Under the pieces are notes generated by a model, which was given only the letters and a program-made list of their open reading frames with translations, searched no databases and was not told where the DNA came from. From contig JAZSAS010000065.1 of NCBI GenBank assembly GCA_045602005.1, forward strand, positions 1 to 37,055: a DNA stretch of 37,055 nucleotides. Reading direction: 5' to 3'. Position numbers and translations under genes: made by a program. The stretch is from UMGS755 sp045602005. Its GTDB lineage: Bacteria > Bacillota > Clostridia > UBA1381 > UBA9506. Below, one piece after another: positions 22,720 to 31,214 of the stretch. Within the stretch, counting starts at the first letter, position 1, and each line of letters opens with the position of its first letter.

Positions 22720-24363
22720 ATGCTTTTGGTTGGCATTAACGCAAAATTCATTCATAGCAATCTGGCAATTCGGTATCTGGCAAAAATTGAGCCACGATGC
22801 CGATTCTGCGAATATACCATCGCTGAACGGCCGGAAACAATTGCGGCTGATTTGTACCGGTCCGGTGCGCAGACTTTTTTGTTTTCTTGCTATATCTGGA
22901 ACATAGAACATGTGCTGAAAATCTGTGAAATTCTGAAAAAGGCTTGCCCCGGCGTGCAGATAGCTTTGGGCGGGCCGGAGGTTAGCTTTGACCCCCGAAA
23001 GCTGCTTTTGGCACATTCTTTTATTGATTTTATTTTGTGCGGTGAAGGAGAACCTTCTATCACACCGTTTGCTGACAGCTTGGAGCGGGGCGTTTATGAT
23101 TGTGTTCCCGGTTTATATTATCGCCAAGGCGGCGATGTGACATCCAGTGGTGTGCCGGCACAAGAAGCCGATTTGGAAATGGTTCCGTTTCCCTATGATG
23201 AAGACGATATAAAAAGCCTTTCTTCACGGATTGTTTATTACGAAACTTCACGGGGGTGTCCTTATCGGTGTGCTTTTTGCCTGTCTGGTGCTGCCGGCAG
23301 TTTGCGGTTTTTAAATGTTGACCGTGTGGAACGGGAACTCGCTTTTTTTGAAGAACAGGGTGTTCCCCTGGTGAAGTTGGTGGACCGCACGTTTAATGCC
23401 GATTCAGAACGTGCTCTTTCCATTATTGAGGGCATTAAACGCCGGAATGGGAATACAACCTATCATTTTGAAATTCGTGCTGAAACAATGACAGAGGCAT
23501 TGATTCACAGCCTTCGAACGGCCCCGAAGGGCATGTTTCAATTGGAAATCGGTGTGCAGAGCACGAATGCTCACACTTTGCAGGCCATTCGGCGCAGACC
23601 GGAATTTGACCGGCTTAAACAGGTGGTTTTAGAGTTTTCTGAAAAACAGAACATGCATTTGCATTTGGATTTGATTGCCGGATTGCCCGGGGAAAGTCTT
23701 TCTGACTTTGTTCACTCTTTTCATCAGGTTATGGAGCTGCGTCCCGACAATTTACAGTTGGGCTTTTTAAAGAAGTTAAAAGGTGCTGAGCTCTATGCCC
23801 CAGACAGTGAGTTTTGGGCATTTCCCCCCTATGAGGTGATTCACAGTGATGTGATGACCTATGAAGAACTGTTGCTTTTAAAACAGGTGGAGGAAATGCT
23901 GGAGCGTTATTATAACAGCGGCGCTTTTAAGACGGCTGTGCCATATATTTTAGATACTTATTATTCTGATAAAGCATTTACATTTTTTTGTGATATAGCA
24001 GAATTTTCGGGCAATGCCTTGGCTCCCAAAAGTCAGAAAGCGGCTTATGAGGCGTTGTATCGGTTTGCTAAGGAACGGTTTTGCGACGAGGTTGTCACAG
24101 AAAAACTGATTTATGATTACTGTTTGCGCCACAGAGATTCTCTTTCCTTTATGAAGGGGAGTGAGGGTTTGAAAACAAGGGCTTTTGCGTTTTTGCAAAA
24201 ACCGGAGCGTGTGGCAGAATATTTTGCAGATTATGCCGGTGAAAAACCGACAATACTATACAAAAAAATCCGTTTTGTTCCCATTGGTGCACGTGTGTTT
24301 GCTTTTGATTACGAAGGCGGCAGAGCGGCGGAGGTAACAAAGGAATTTGAATTGGAGGAATAG
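22720..24363 (+). CDS. B12-binding radical SAM protein (DUF4080 type)
   Basis: A 547-residue protein with an N-terminal cobalamin-binding-like Rossmann domain (about 1-125, MLLVGINAKFIHSNLAIRYL, later ALGGPEVSF) and a radical SAM domain. The iron-sulfur cysteines are Cys180, Cys184 and Cys187 in SRGCPYRCAFC. LEIGVQSTN and HLDLIAGLPGE are usual radical SAM strand motifs. The C-terminal part (about 370-547) resembles DUF4080. Such proteins are common in Clostridia and uncharacterised; a methylation or tRNA-modification role would be a guess. The start at 22720 is set by AAGGAG nine bases upstream; the frame is open back into the pnp terminator. thrS follows after three bases. Confidence 0.82.
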   Translation: MLLVGINAKFIHSNLAIRYLAKIEPRCRFCEYTIAERPETIAADLYRSGAQTFLFSCYIWNIEHVLKICEILKKACPGVQIALGGPEVSFDPRKLLLAHSFIDFILCGEGEPSITPFADSLERGVYDCVPGLYYRQGGDVTSSGVPAQEADLEMVPFPYDEDDIKSLSSRIVYYETSRGCPYRCAFCLSGAAGSLRFLNVDRVERELAFFEEQGVPLVKLVDRTFNADSERALSIIEGIKRRNGNTTYHFEIRAETMTEALIHSLRTAPKGMFQLEIGVQSTNAHTLQAIRRRPEFDRLKQVVLEFSEKQNMHLHLDLIAGLPGESLSDFVHSFHQVMELRPDNLQLGFLKKLKGAELYAPDSEFWAFPPYEVIHSDVMTYEELLLLKQVEEMLERYYNSGAFKTAVPYILDTYYSDKAFTFFCDIAEFSGNALAPKSQKAAYEALYRFAKERFCDEVVTEKLIYDYCLRHRDSLSFMKGSEGLKTRAFAFLQKPERVAEYFADYAGEKPTILYKKIRFVPIGARVFAFDYEGGRAAEVTKEFELEE

Positions 24364-24366
24364 CAT

Positions 24367-26307
24367 ATGTTTAAAGTAAGCTTAAAGGATGGCAGCCAAA
24401 TGTCTGTGGATGCGCCGAAGACCCTGTATGATCTGGCAGGTGACATTAGCGGCGGTTTGCAGCGTGCGGCACTCTCGGCAGAGGTAGATGGAACAGTTAC
24501 GGACCTGACACGAACTATTTCTCAGGACGCAAGCGTTAATTTCTTAACCTTTAACGACCAAAAAGGTCGGGATACCTTCCGTCACACAGCCTCTCACATT
24601 CTGGCGCAGGCTGTTAAACGGCTGTATCCTCAGGCTAAACTTGCCATTGGTCCGGCTATTGAAAACGGGTTTTATTATGATTTTGATTGTGAGGTTTCTT
24701 TTACAGCAGAGGTTTTGAAAAAGCTGGAAGAGGAAATGGCGAAAATTGTTAAAGAAGATTTAGCGATTGAACGCTTTACCATGAGCCGTGACGAGGCTAT
24801 TAAATATTTTGAAGAAGCCGGAGAAATCTATAAAAAAGAGTTGATTGAAGACCTGCCGGAGGGAGAGGAAATTTCGTTCTATAAACAGGGCGACTTTACC
24901 GACCTTTGTGCCGGCCCCCATCTGCCCTCAACAGGCAAGGTCAAGGCCATTGCTTTAACCAGCGTTGCCGGTGCTTATTGGCGTGGTAACGAAAAAAACA
25001 AAATGCTTCAGCGAATTTACGGAACGGCATTTCCCAAAAAGAGCGAGCTGGAAGAATATCTGGCGGCTGTTGAGGATGCAAAAAAGCGGGACCACAACAA
25101 GATTGGTCGTGAGCTGGGTTATTTCACTACCTCTGAGCTGATTGGTCAAGGTCTGCCGATTCTGCTTCCTAAGGGCGCACGTGTTATTCAATTAATGCAG
25201 CGTTTTGTTGAGGATGAAGAGCAGAAACGTGGTTATTTATTGACCAAAACACCCTTTATGGCAAAGCGTGATTTGTATAAAATCTCCGGTCATTGGGATC
25301 ATTATAGAGACGGCATGTTTATCATGGGAGACCCTGATGCTGAGGGCGAAGTGTTTGCCCTGCGTCCCATGACCTGTCCGTTCCAGTTCCAGGCATATTT
25401 GACGGAAATGCGTTCTTATCGTGACCTGCCGCTTCGCTATGCAGAAACCTCAACGCTGTTTCGTAATGAGGCATCCGGTGAAATGCACGGTTTGATTCGT
25501 GTTCGTCAGTTCACAATTTCAGAGGGACATTTGGCATGTACGCCGGAACAGCTTGAAGGTGAATTCTCTCAGTGCGTTGAACTTGCAAAGTTTATGCTGA
25601 CAACTTTGGGTTTGGGGGATGACGTTTCTTATCGTTTCTCTAAGTGGGATCCCAACAACAAAGAAAAATATATTGGTTCTGAGGAAGAGTGGGAAAATGT
25701 TCAGGACCGCATGAAAGAAATTTTAGACGACCTCCACATTGATTATACTGAAGAAGAGGGAGAAGCAGCCTTCTACGGACCAAAGCTGGACATTCAGATT
25801 AAGAATGTTCACGGCAAGGAAGATACTCTGGTGACTGTTCAGATTGACTTCCAGCTGGCGGAACGTTTTGGCATGGAATATGTGGATAAAGACGGTACCA
25901 AGAAGTTCCCCTATGTAATTCACAGAACTTCCATCGGCTGTTATGAGCGTACCCTGGCATTGCTTTTGGAAAAATATGCGGGTGCACTGCCTGCATGGCT
26001 GGCTCCTACTCAGGTTAAAATTCTGCCTATTGCAGATGCACATCATGACTATGCATATGCCGTTCGGGAGCTTTTGGTAGAAAACGGCATTCGTGTAGAG
26101 GTTGATTGCCGTAATGAAAAAATCGGTTATAAAATTCGTGAGGCACAAATGGATAAAGTGCCCTATATGCTGGTGATTGGCGGCAAGGAGTGCGAAGAGG
26201 GAACAGTTTCTGTTCGTGCAAGACGTCAGGCTGACATGGGTGCTATGACCAAGGAAGAGTTCTGCACCATGTTGTTAGAAGAAATTAAAACCAAAAGAAA
26301 TGATTGA
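24367..26307 (+). CDS. thrS: Threonyl-tRNA synthetase
   Basis: A 646-residue class II synthetase. The TGS domain (about 1-62) and the editing domain with HTASHILAQAV and the later DLCAGPHLPSTG come first. The catalytic core has Cys337 in RPMTCPFQFQ (zinc), FRNEASGEMHGLIRVRQF (motif 2) and VIHRTSIGCYERTLALL (motif 3). A C-terminal anticodon-binding domain ends the protein. The start has TTGGAGG upstream. Only three bases separate it from the radical SAM gene, so there is no room for the T-box leader that often controls thrS in Firmicutes. Confidence 0.97.
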   Translation: MFKVSLKDGSQMSVDAPKTLYDLAGDISGGLQRAALSAEVDGTVTDLTRTISQDASVNFLTFNDQKGRDTFRHTASHILAQAVKRLYPQAKLAIGPAIENGFYYDFDCEVSFTAEVLKKLEEEMAKIVKEDLAIERFTMSRDEAIKYFEEAGEIYKKELIEDLPEGEEISFYKQGDFTDLCAGPHLPSTGKVKAIALTSVAGAYWRGNEKNKMLQRIYGTAFPKKSELEEYLAAVEDAKKRDHNKIGRELGYFTTSELIGQGLPILLPKGARVIQLMQRFVEDEEQKRGYLLTKTPFMAKRDLYKISGHWDHYRDGMFIMGDPDAEGEVFALRPMTCPFQFQAYLTEMRSYRDLPLRYAETSTLFRNEASGEMHGLIRVRQFTISEGHLACTPEQLEGEFSQCVELAKFMLTTLGLGDDVSYRFSKWDPNNKEKYIGSEEEWENVQDRMKEILDDLHIDYTEEEGEAAFYGPKLDIQIKNVHGKEDTLVTVQIDFQLAERFGMEYVDKDGTKKFPYVIHRTSIGCYERTLALLLEKYAGALPAWLAPTQVKILPIADAHHDYAYAVRELLVENGIRVEVDCRNEKIGYKIREAQMDKVPYMLVIGGKECEEGTVSVRARRQADMGAMTKEEFCTMLLEEIKTKRND

Positions 26308-26377
26308 TGGTTTAAGGACCTGCACCGGAATCTAAGGTGCAAAAGCCATTAGGTATAAGCTGAGGGGAGGATTTCAC

Positions 26378-26575
26378 ATGTGGATGGTGGCATATATAAC
26401 ACAAAGCAAGGAAACAGCAGAAAAAATCAGAACATTGCTTCAGGAAGCCGGTTTGCCGGTGAAAATCCGCAGTGTGAACCAGAGCGGTAATGAGCAGTTT
26501 GGCTGCTATGAAATTCTGGTGCCGGAGGCAGAGCTTTCCGAAGCACACAGTGTTATTGTTGAAAAAGCACTGTGA
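26378..26575 (+). CDS. Small conserved-looking protein upstream of pfkA
   Basis: A 65-residue protein with a beta-alpha-beta pattern: MWMVAYITQS, an amphipathic helix (KETAEKIRTLLQEAG), a strand (LPVKIRSV), then CYEILVPEAEL and a final helix. This ferredoxin-like arrangement resembles small DUF2007-type or ACT-like ligand-binding proteins, but I recognise no catalytic residue. GGGGAGG lies eight bases upstream of the ATG. The stop is 20 bases before pfkA, so the two are probably cotranscribed. A small hairpin, TGCACC...GGTGCA (about 26320-26341), lies between thrS and this gene. Confidence 0.7.
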   Translation: MWMVAYITQSKETAEKIRTLLQEAGLPVKIRSVNQSGNEQFGCYEILVPEAELSEAHSVIVEKAL

Positions 26576-26595
26576 GGAGAAGTCAGGAGGCAATT

Positions 26596-27558
26596 ATGAA
26601 AAGAATTGGAGTGTTAACCAGCGGCGGCGATGCCCCCGGCATGAATGCTGCCATTCGTGCTGTTGTGAGAATGGGCCTTTCTATGGGCATGGAGGTTTAC
26701 GGAATTCGCAAGGGCTATTTCGGCTTGATGAATGGCCTGTTTGAAGAAATGAATGCCCGTAGCGTGTCGAATATTCTGCATCGTGGCGGAACAATTCTGC
26801 AAAGTGCCCGCTGCCTTGATTTCTGCAAGCCGGAGGGCGTTCAAAAGGCAGTTGAAATGGCTAACAAGGCAGGCATTGAGGGCATTGCAGTGATTGGTGG
26901 TGACGGCTCTTTCAGAGGCGCACGTGATTTATCTCTTGCCGGATTGCCGGCGGTGGGTATTCCCGGCACCATTGATAATGATATTGGGTGCACGGATTAC
27001 ACCATTGGTTTTGACACAGCGCTTAACACGGTTAAGGACGCCATTGATAAAATCAGAGATACAGCTCAGTCTCATGAGCGGTGTTCTATCATTGAGGTTA
27101 TGGGTCGGGATGCCGGTTTTATTGCGGCATATGTGGCGATTGCCTGTGGCGCAGAGGCGGCGATTATCCCTGAGCAACCCTTTGATTTTGAAAAGGATAT
27201 CATCGAACCGATTCTGGCAAGTAAAAAACGTGGTAAGGAAAACAACCTGATTGTGGTTGCTGAGGGTGTTGGCGGTTCTGTGGAAATGGCTCAAAAAATT
27301 GAAGAGATAACCGGCATTGAAACCCGTGCTACCATTTTAGGGCATATTCAGCGGGGGGGCAGTCCGACGGTGAACGACCGAATGCTTGCCAGCCGCATGG
27401 GCGTGCATGCCGTGAAGCTTTTAAGCGAAGGCAAAGGAAACCGCACGGTTGCCATTAAAAATGGTCTTATGGTGGATTATGACATTTTAGAAGGTCTTGG
27501 TATGCAAAAGGCTTTGTATAAAGACATTGTGAATATGGAGAAAATTTTAACAATGTAG
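26596..27558 (+). CDS. pfkA: ATP-dependent 6-phosphofructokinase
   Basis: A 320-residue glycolytic kinase, the typical length for bacterial PfkA. SGGDAPGMNAAIRA (9-22) binds ATP, GGDGSFRGA (101-109) carries the glycine that marks ATP-dependent rather than pyrophosphate-dependent enzymes, and GTIDNDI (124-130) contains the catalytic Asp127. VMGRDAGFIA and RATILGHIQRGGSP form the sugar-phosphate and effector sites. I start at 26596, where CAGGAGG lies upstream; the frame is open eight codons further into the preceding stop region. Confidence 0.96.
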   Translation: MKRIGVLTSGGDAPGMNAAIRAVVRMGLSMGMEVYGIRKGYFGLMNGLFEEMNARSVSNILHRGGTILQSARCLDFCKPEGVQKAVEMANKAGIEGIAVIGGDGSFRGARDLSLAGLPAVGIPGTIDNDIGCTDYTIGFDTALNTVKDAIDKIRDTAQSHERCSIIEVMGRDAGFIAAYVAIACGAEAAIIPEQPFDFEKDIIEPILASKKRGKENNLIVVAEGVGGSVEMAQKIEEITGIETRATILGHIQRGGSPTVNDRMLASRMGVHAVKLLSEGKGNRTVAIKNGLMVDYDILEGLGMQKALYKDIVNMEKILTM

Positions 27559-27609
27559 CAGACGGTTTGTCTGCCCCTAAAGGGGCTGTCATTTTCGGCA
27601 GCCCCCATT
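27558..27609 (+). terminator. Terminator after pfkA
   Basis: Two hairpins follow the stop: GCAGAC-GGTTT-GTCTGC (27558-27574) and GGGGCTGTC-ATTTTC-GGCAGCCCC (27582-27605, one U-G pair) followed by CATTT. The T run is short, so termination may be partial. TATAAT at 27613-27618 lies too close to the next start codon to be a convincing promoter. Confidence 0.65.
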
Positions 27610-27630
27610 TGATATAATAAGGTGAAGTAT

Positions 27631-28671
27631 ATGACAAAAGTGATTCAGGTACAGGATGACCTGTCTGTTTTGGATGAAGCGGCAGCAGCACTGGCTAGCG
27701 GCGGTTTGGTGGCTTTTCCCACGGAGACGGTTTACGGTTTGGGGGCCAGTGCCCTAGATGCCGGAGCGGTGGCTGATATTTTCCGTGCAAAGGGACGTCC
27801 GCAAGACAATCCGCTGATTGTTCACATCAGCAACAAAGAGATGTTGCTGAAGGTGGTTAAGGCGGTGCCGGCGGCAGCAGAAAAGCTGATGGAGACCTTT
27901 TGGCCCGGACCGCTGACGGTTATTCTCGAAAAATCAGACAACATTTCTAAAACGGTTACAGCGGGACTTTCTACGGTGGGCGTGCGGATGCCGGCGCATC
28001 CGGCGGCACTGGCGTTGATTGAAAAGAGCGGTGTGCCTGTTGCGGCACCCAGCGCTAACCTTTCCGGTAGCCCCAGCACAACCCGTGCAGAACATGTTAT
28101 TCAGGATTTATCCGGTCGAGTGGATTATATTATTGACGGCGGACCATGTCGTGTGGGTCTTGAATCGACGGTGTTGGATTTGACAGGTAAAACGCCCCAG
28201 ATTTTGCGCCCTGGCGGTGTGAGCCTAGAGGCATTGCAGGAGATTTTAGGTGAGGTGGACTATGAACCGGCTTTGAAAGACAGCAGCAAGATCCCTAAAA
28301 GTCCGGGTATGAAATATCGGCACTATGCCCCCAAAGCAGACTTGTATCTGGTGGAGGCGGGGTATGAAGAAAAGCTGATATCTTTGCTTGCATCCTGCCG
28401 AAAGCAGGGTCAAAAGGCGGGCGTTTTATGTGCGGGTGGTCATCACTATGATGCTGATTTTGTTAAAGTTTGCGGAGCGGATGCAGAAACCTATGCCCAT
28501 GAGCTTTTTGATGCGTTGCGGCAGATGGATGATTTGGGTGCTGAGGTGATTTTTGCAGAGTTGCCGAAGACTTCTGGTGGCATTGTGCCTGCCTTATTAA
28601 ATCGCATGTTGAAAGCCGCAGGGGGTCATGTGATTGCTGATGATGTGACAACTAAAATTGAGCGGCTTTAA
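27631..28671 (+). CDS. tsaC: L-threonylcarbamoyladenylate synthase (Sua5 type)
   Basis: A 346-residue enzyme making threonylcarbamoyl-AMP from threonine, bicarbonate and ATP for t6A tRNA modification. The YrdC domain (about 1-200) has FPTETVYGLGA, AKGRPQDNPLIVH and APSANLSGSPSTT. The extra C-terminal Sua5 domain (about 230-346) makes it the long Sua5/YwlC type; the linker includes SPGMKYRHYAPKA. I start at ATG 27631, with AAGGTGA upstream, rather than GTG 27622. tsaC is used for the function; some would call this gene ywlC or sua5. Confidence 0.94.
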   Translation: MTKVIQVQDDLSVLDEAAAALASGGLVAFPTETVYGLGASALDAGAVADIFRAKGRPQDNPLIVHISNKEMLLKVVKAVPAAAEKLMETFWPGPLTVILEKSDNISKTVTAGLSTVGVRMPAHPAALALIEKSGVPVAAPSANLSGSPSTTRAEHVIQDLSGRVDYIIDGGPCRVGLESTVLDLTGKTPQILRPGGVSLEALQEILGEVDYEPALKDSSKIPKSPGMKYRHYAPKADLYLVEAGYEEKLISLLASCRKQGQKAGVLCAGGHHYDADFVKVCGADAETYAHELFDALRQMDDLGAEVIFAELPKTSGGIVPALLNRMLKAAGGHVIADDVTTKIERL

Positions 28672-28682
28672 TGGAGAAGAAA

Positions 28683-29132
28683 ATGTGTTATGAACTTGTC
28701 ATGCTGACAAAAGAAATGCTGCCGGCACTGGCGGAGCTGGAACGGGAATGTTTTCACGTGCCATGGACAGAAGGAATGTTTGCGGGAGAATTGGAAAATT
28801 CTGCAGCAGTTTATCGGGTGATTCTTTATGGCGGTGAGCCGGTGGCCTATATGGGCATGTGGCAGGTAGCAGATGAAGGACATATTACCAATGTGGCTGT
28901 TAGTCCGGTACATCGGCGAAAGGGTCTTGCCAAACAGTTGATTAGAGAATTCGTTCGTCTGGCAGAAATGGCGGGTCTTGCTCTTTTAACGCTGGAAGTG
29001 CGGGAGAGCAACCGGAGTGCTATTTCCCTCTATGAAAGTCTGGGGTTTGCTCAGGTGGGACGGCGGCGACATTACTATGAGGGCAAAGAGGATGCCCTTT
29101 TGATGACTTTGTTTTTGAAAGAAGGCGTGTAA
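28683..29132 (+). CDS. rimI: Ribosomal-protein-alanine N-acetyltransferase (GNAT)
   Basis: A 149-residue GNAT acetyltransferase. The acetyl-CoA loop is VSPVHRRKGLAKQLI, followed by LEVRESNRSAISLYESLGF, the standard RimI-type strand and helix. The family acetylates the N-terminal alanine of ribosomal protein S18. Two starts are possible: ATG 28671, overlapping the tsaC stop by one base, and ATG 28683, which has GGAG six bases upstream; I chose the second. Its place between tsaC and tsaD matches the usual tsa-rimI neighbourhood in Firmicutes. The gene tsaD follows after three bases. Confidence 0.85.
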   Translation: MCYELVMLTKEMLPALAELERECFHVPWTEGMFAGELENSAAVYRVILYGGEPVAYMGMWQVADEGHITNVAVSPVHRRKGLAKQLIREFVRLAEMAGLALLTLEVRESNRSAISLYESLGFAQVGRRRHYYEGKEDALLMTLFLKEGV

Positions 29133-29135
29133 AGC

Positions 29136-30143
29136 ATGGAACGTATCATTTTGGCTGTGGAATCTTCTTGTGATGAAACGGCAGCTGCTGTGGTGAAAAA
29201 CGGCAGAGAAGTGTTATCTAACATTATTTCATCTCAGATTCCCATTCATGAACGATATGGCGGTGTGGTGCCGGAGATTGCATCACGAAACCATGTGCTG
29301 AATTTACCCGGTGTGATTGACAGAGCCTTGTTGGAGGCGGGTTGCAGCTTTTGTGACCTAAGTGCCATTGCCGTAACCTATGGTCCGGGTCTTGTGGGAG
29401 CGTTGCTCACCGGTGTATCGGCAGCGAAGGCCATTGCTGCAGCAAGAGGACTGCCCTTGGTGGCGGTGAATCACATTCACGGTCACATTGCTGCTAACTA
29501 TATTGCACATCCAGACTTGAAACCGCCTTTTGTTTGTCTGGTGGCCTCAGGTGGTCATAGCCATATTGTGCATGTAAAAGGATATACAGAATTTGAAATT
29601 TTGGGAAGAACCCGTGATGATGCAGCGGGGGAGGCCTTTGACAAAATTGCCAGAGTGCTGGGGTTGGGATATCCCGGCGGTCCGAAACTGGAAAAGCTGG
29701 CAGAGACGGGAAACAGCGAAGCCGTTTCCTTTCCCAGAGTCACCTTCGGGGAGGACTGCTATGATTTTAGTTTCAGCGGCGTGAAGACGGCGGTGATTAA
29801 CTATATTCACCGTCAGGAACAGTTGGGACAGGAGATTTGCAAAGCAGATTTAGCGGCTTCGTTCCAACGTGCTGTGGTAGAGGCGTTGACAGAGCATACC
29901 TTTTTGGCGGCTCGTGCCAGAAATTGTCCTGTTGTGACCTTGGCCGGCGGTGTCAGTGCAAATGGCGCTTTGCGAAAAAGCTTTGAGGCGGCTGCAGAGA
30001 AGGCAGGCGCAAAGCTCTACTATCCACCCCTTGTTTTGTGCACAGACAATGCGGCTATGATTGGCTGTGCCGGATATTATTTATATGAACAAGGTATTTT
30101 TGCCGATTCGGCATTAAATGCCGTGCCCGGTTTAAAGCTTTAG
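29136..30143 (+). CDS. tsaD: tRNA t6A threonylcarbamoyltransferase, catalytic subunit
   Basis: A 335-residue ASKHA-fold metalloenzyme that transfers the threonylcarbamoyl group to A37 of tRNA. ILAVESSCDETAAAVV opens the protein, His113 and His117 in NHIHGHIAA bind the metal, and LAGGVSANGALR and LCTDNAAMIG close the nucleotide site. It works with TsaB and TsaE, encoded about 12 kb upstream. Length is typical. Confidence 0.96.
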   Translation: MERIILAVESSCDETAAAVVKNGREVLSNIISSQIPIHERYGGVVPEIASRNHVLNLPGVIDRALLEAGCSFCDLSAIAVTYGPGLVGALLTGVSAAKAIAAARGLPLVAVNHIHGHIAANYIAHPDLKPPFVCLVASGGHSHIVHVKGYTEFEILGRTRDDAAGEAFDKIARVLGLGYPGGPKLEKLAETGNSEAVSFPRVTFGEDCYDFSFSGVKTAVINYIHRQEQLGQEICKADLAASFQRAVVEALTEHTFLAARARNCPVVTLAGGVSANGALRKSFEAAAEKAGAKLYYPPLVLCTDNAAMIGCAGYYLYEQGIFADSALNAVPGLKL

Positions 30144-30163
30144 AGAAGCGGAGGGCGAAGGAA

Positions 30164-31186
30164 ATGCAAAGGAAAAAGAAGAGGAAACAAAAAAAGTCAA
30201 AAAGACAGATGCTATCATTATTGGTTGTTCTGTTGTTAGTGATTTACTGCGGCTCTGTGGCTCAGGACTATTGGGGCAGCGGTCATGGCGACATTCGGCA
30301 AGTGACCATTTCTGCCGGCAGCAGCACAGCAGATATTGCGGAGGTTTTGAAAAACAACGGCATGATTCGCCACTCCTTTTGGTTTCGCTTTTTCTCTAAA
30401 ATCGGCGGCCATGACGGAAGTTATCAGCAGGGGACTTATTCTCTCCGTGCCGGTTCAGGTTATGCAACGCTATTTCAGACCTTAAAGCATGCACCATTAC
30501 CGGAGAGTGTGACCATCACCATTCCGGAGGGGTTTGAATTGCGTCAAATTGCCGACCGTTTGGAAGAGGCAGGTCTCATTAATCGTGAGCGGTTTTATCA
30601 TGCCGTGAAAAACGGCGATTATGATTATGCATTCATTCGCAATCTTCCAAAAAGTGAAAACAGACTGGAGGGTTATCTGTTTCCCGACACCTATCAGTTC
30701 ACGCCGGGAGAAAGTGAAGAGGCTATCATTGGCAGAATGCTGGCCCGGTTTGATGAAGTTTATCATCAGGCATATCGTGAGCGGGCCAAAGCCCTTTCTA
30801 TGACTGACCATGAGTTGATTACCCTTGCTTCTATTATTGAACGTGAGGCTATGGGGGATGCCGACAGAGAGCTGGTGGCCGGTGTGTTTCATAACCGGTT
30901 GAAAAGCACGACCTACCCTTATCTTGAATCATGTGCTACAGTGCAGTATATTTTGAAAGAAAGAAAACCGGTTCTGACAGTGGCAGATACGAAAATTGAT
31001 TCTCCCTATAACACTTATCGGAATCCGGGCTTGCCTTCGGGGCCTATTGCATCTCCTGGCGAGGCTGCTATTCGTGCGGCATTGTATCCGGCGGAGACGG
31101 ATTATCTGTTCTTTGTATTGGATTCCACCGGCACCCACCGTTTTGCCAGCACCTATGCTGAGCATCAGGAGAACATGAGGAAATAA
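30164..31186 (+). CDS. mltG: Endolytic murein transglycosylase
   Basis: A 340-residue YceG/MltG family protein that cuts nascent peptidoglycan strands near the membrane. A very basic N-terminus (1-15) and one transmembrane helix (about 15-31) put the rest outside the cell. A LysM-like region (about 45-115) precedes the catalytic domain, with Glu226 in LASIIEREAM, then VFHNRL and PYNTYRNPGLPSGPI. The start has GGAGGGCGAAGG upstream, and it follows tsaD by 20 bases. It belongs to the same run of genes as tsaC-rimI-tsaD. Confidence 0.92.
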   Translation: MQRKKKRKQKKSKRQMLSLLVVLLLVIYCGSVAQDYWGSGHGDIRQVTISAGSSTADIAEVLKNNGMIRHSFWFRFFSKIGGHDGSYQQGTYSLRAGSGYATLFQTLKHAPLPESVTITIPEGFELRQIADRLEEAGLINRERFYHAVKNGDYDYAFIRNLPKSENRLEGYLFPDTYQFTPGESEEAIIGRMLARFDEVYHQAYRERAKALSMTDHELITLASIIEREAMGDADRELVAGVFHNRLKSTTYPYLESCATVQYILKERKPVLTVADTKIDSPYNTYRNPGLPSGPIASPGEAAIRAALYPAETDYLFFVLDSTGTHRFASTYAEHQENMRK

Positions 31187-31214
31187 GAGTTAGCAGAAGA
31201 GGGGAGTTTACAAT

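Noticed and set aside
24364..24366. T-box leader for thrS
   Set aside because: Only three bases separate thrS from the upstream gene, so no leader can exist here.
27613..27618. TATAAT just before tsaC
   Set aside because: Transcription would begin almost at the start codon and no -35 is present at the right distance; probably chance.
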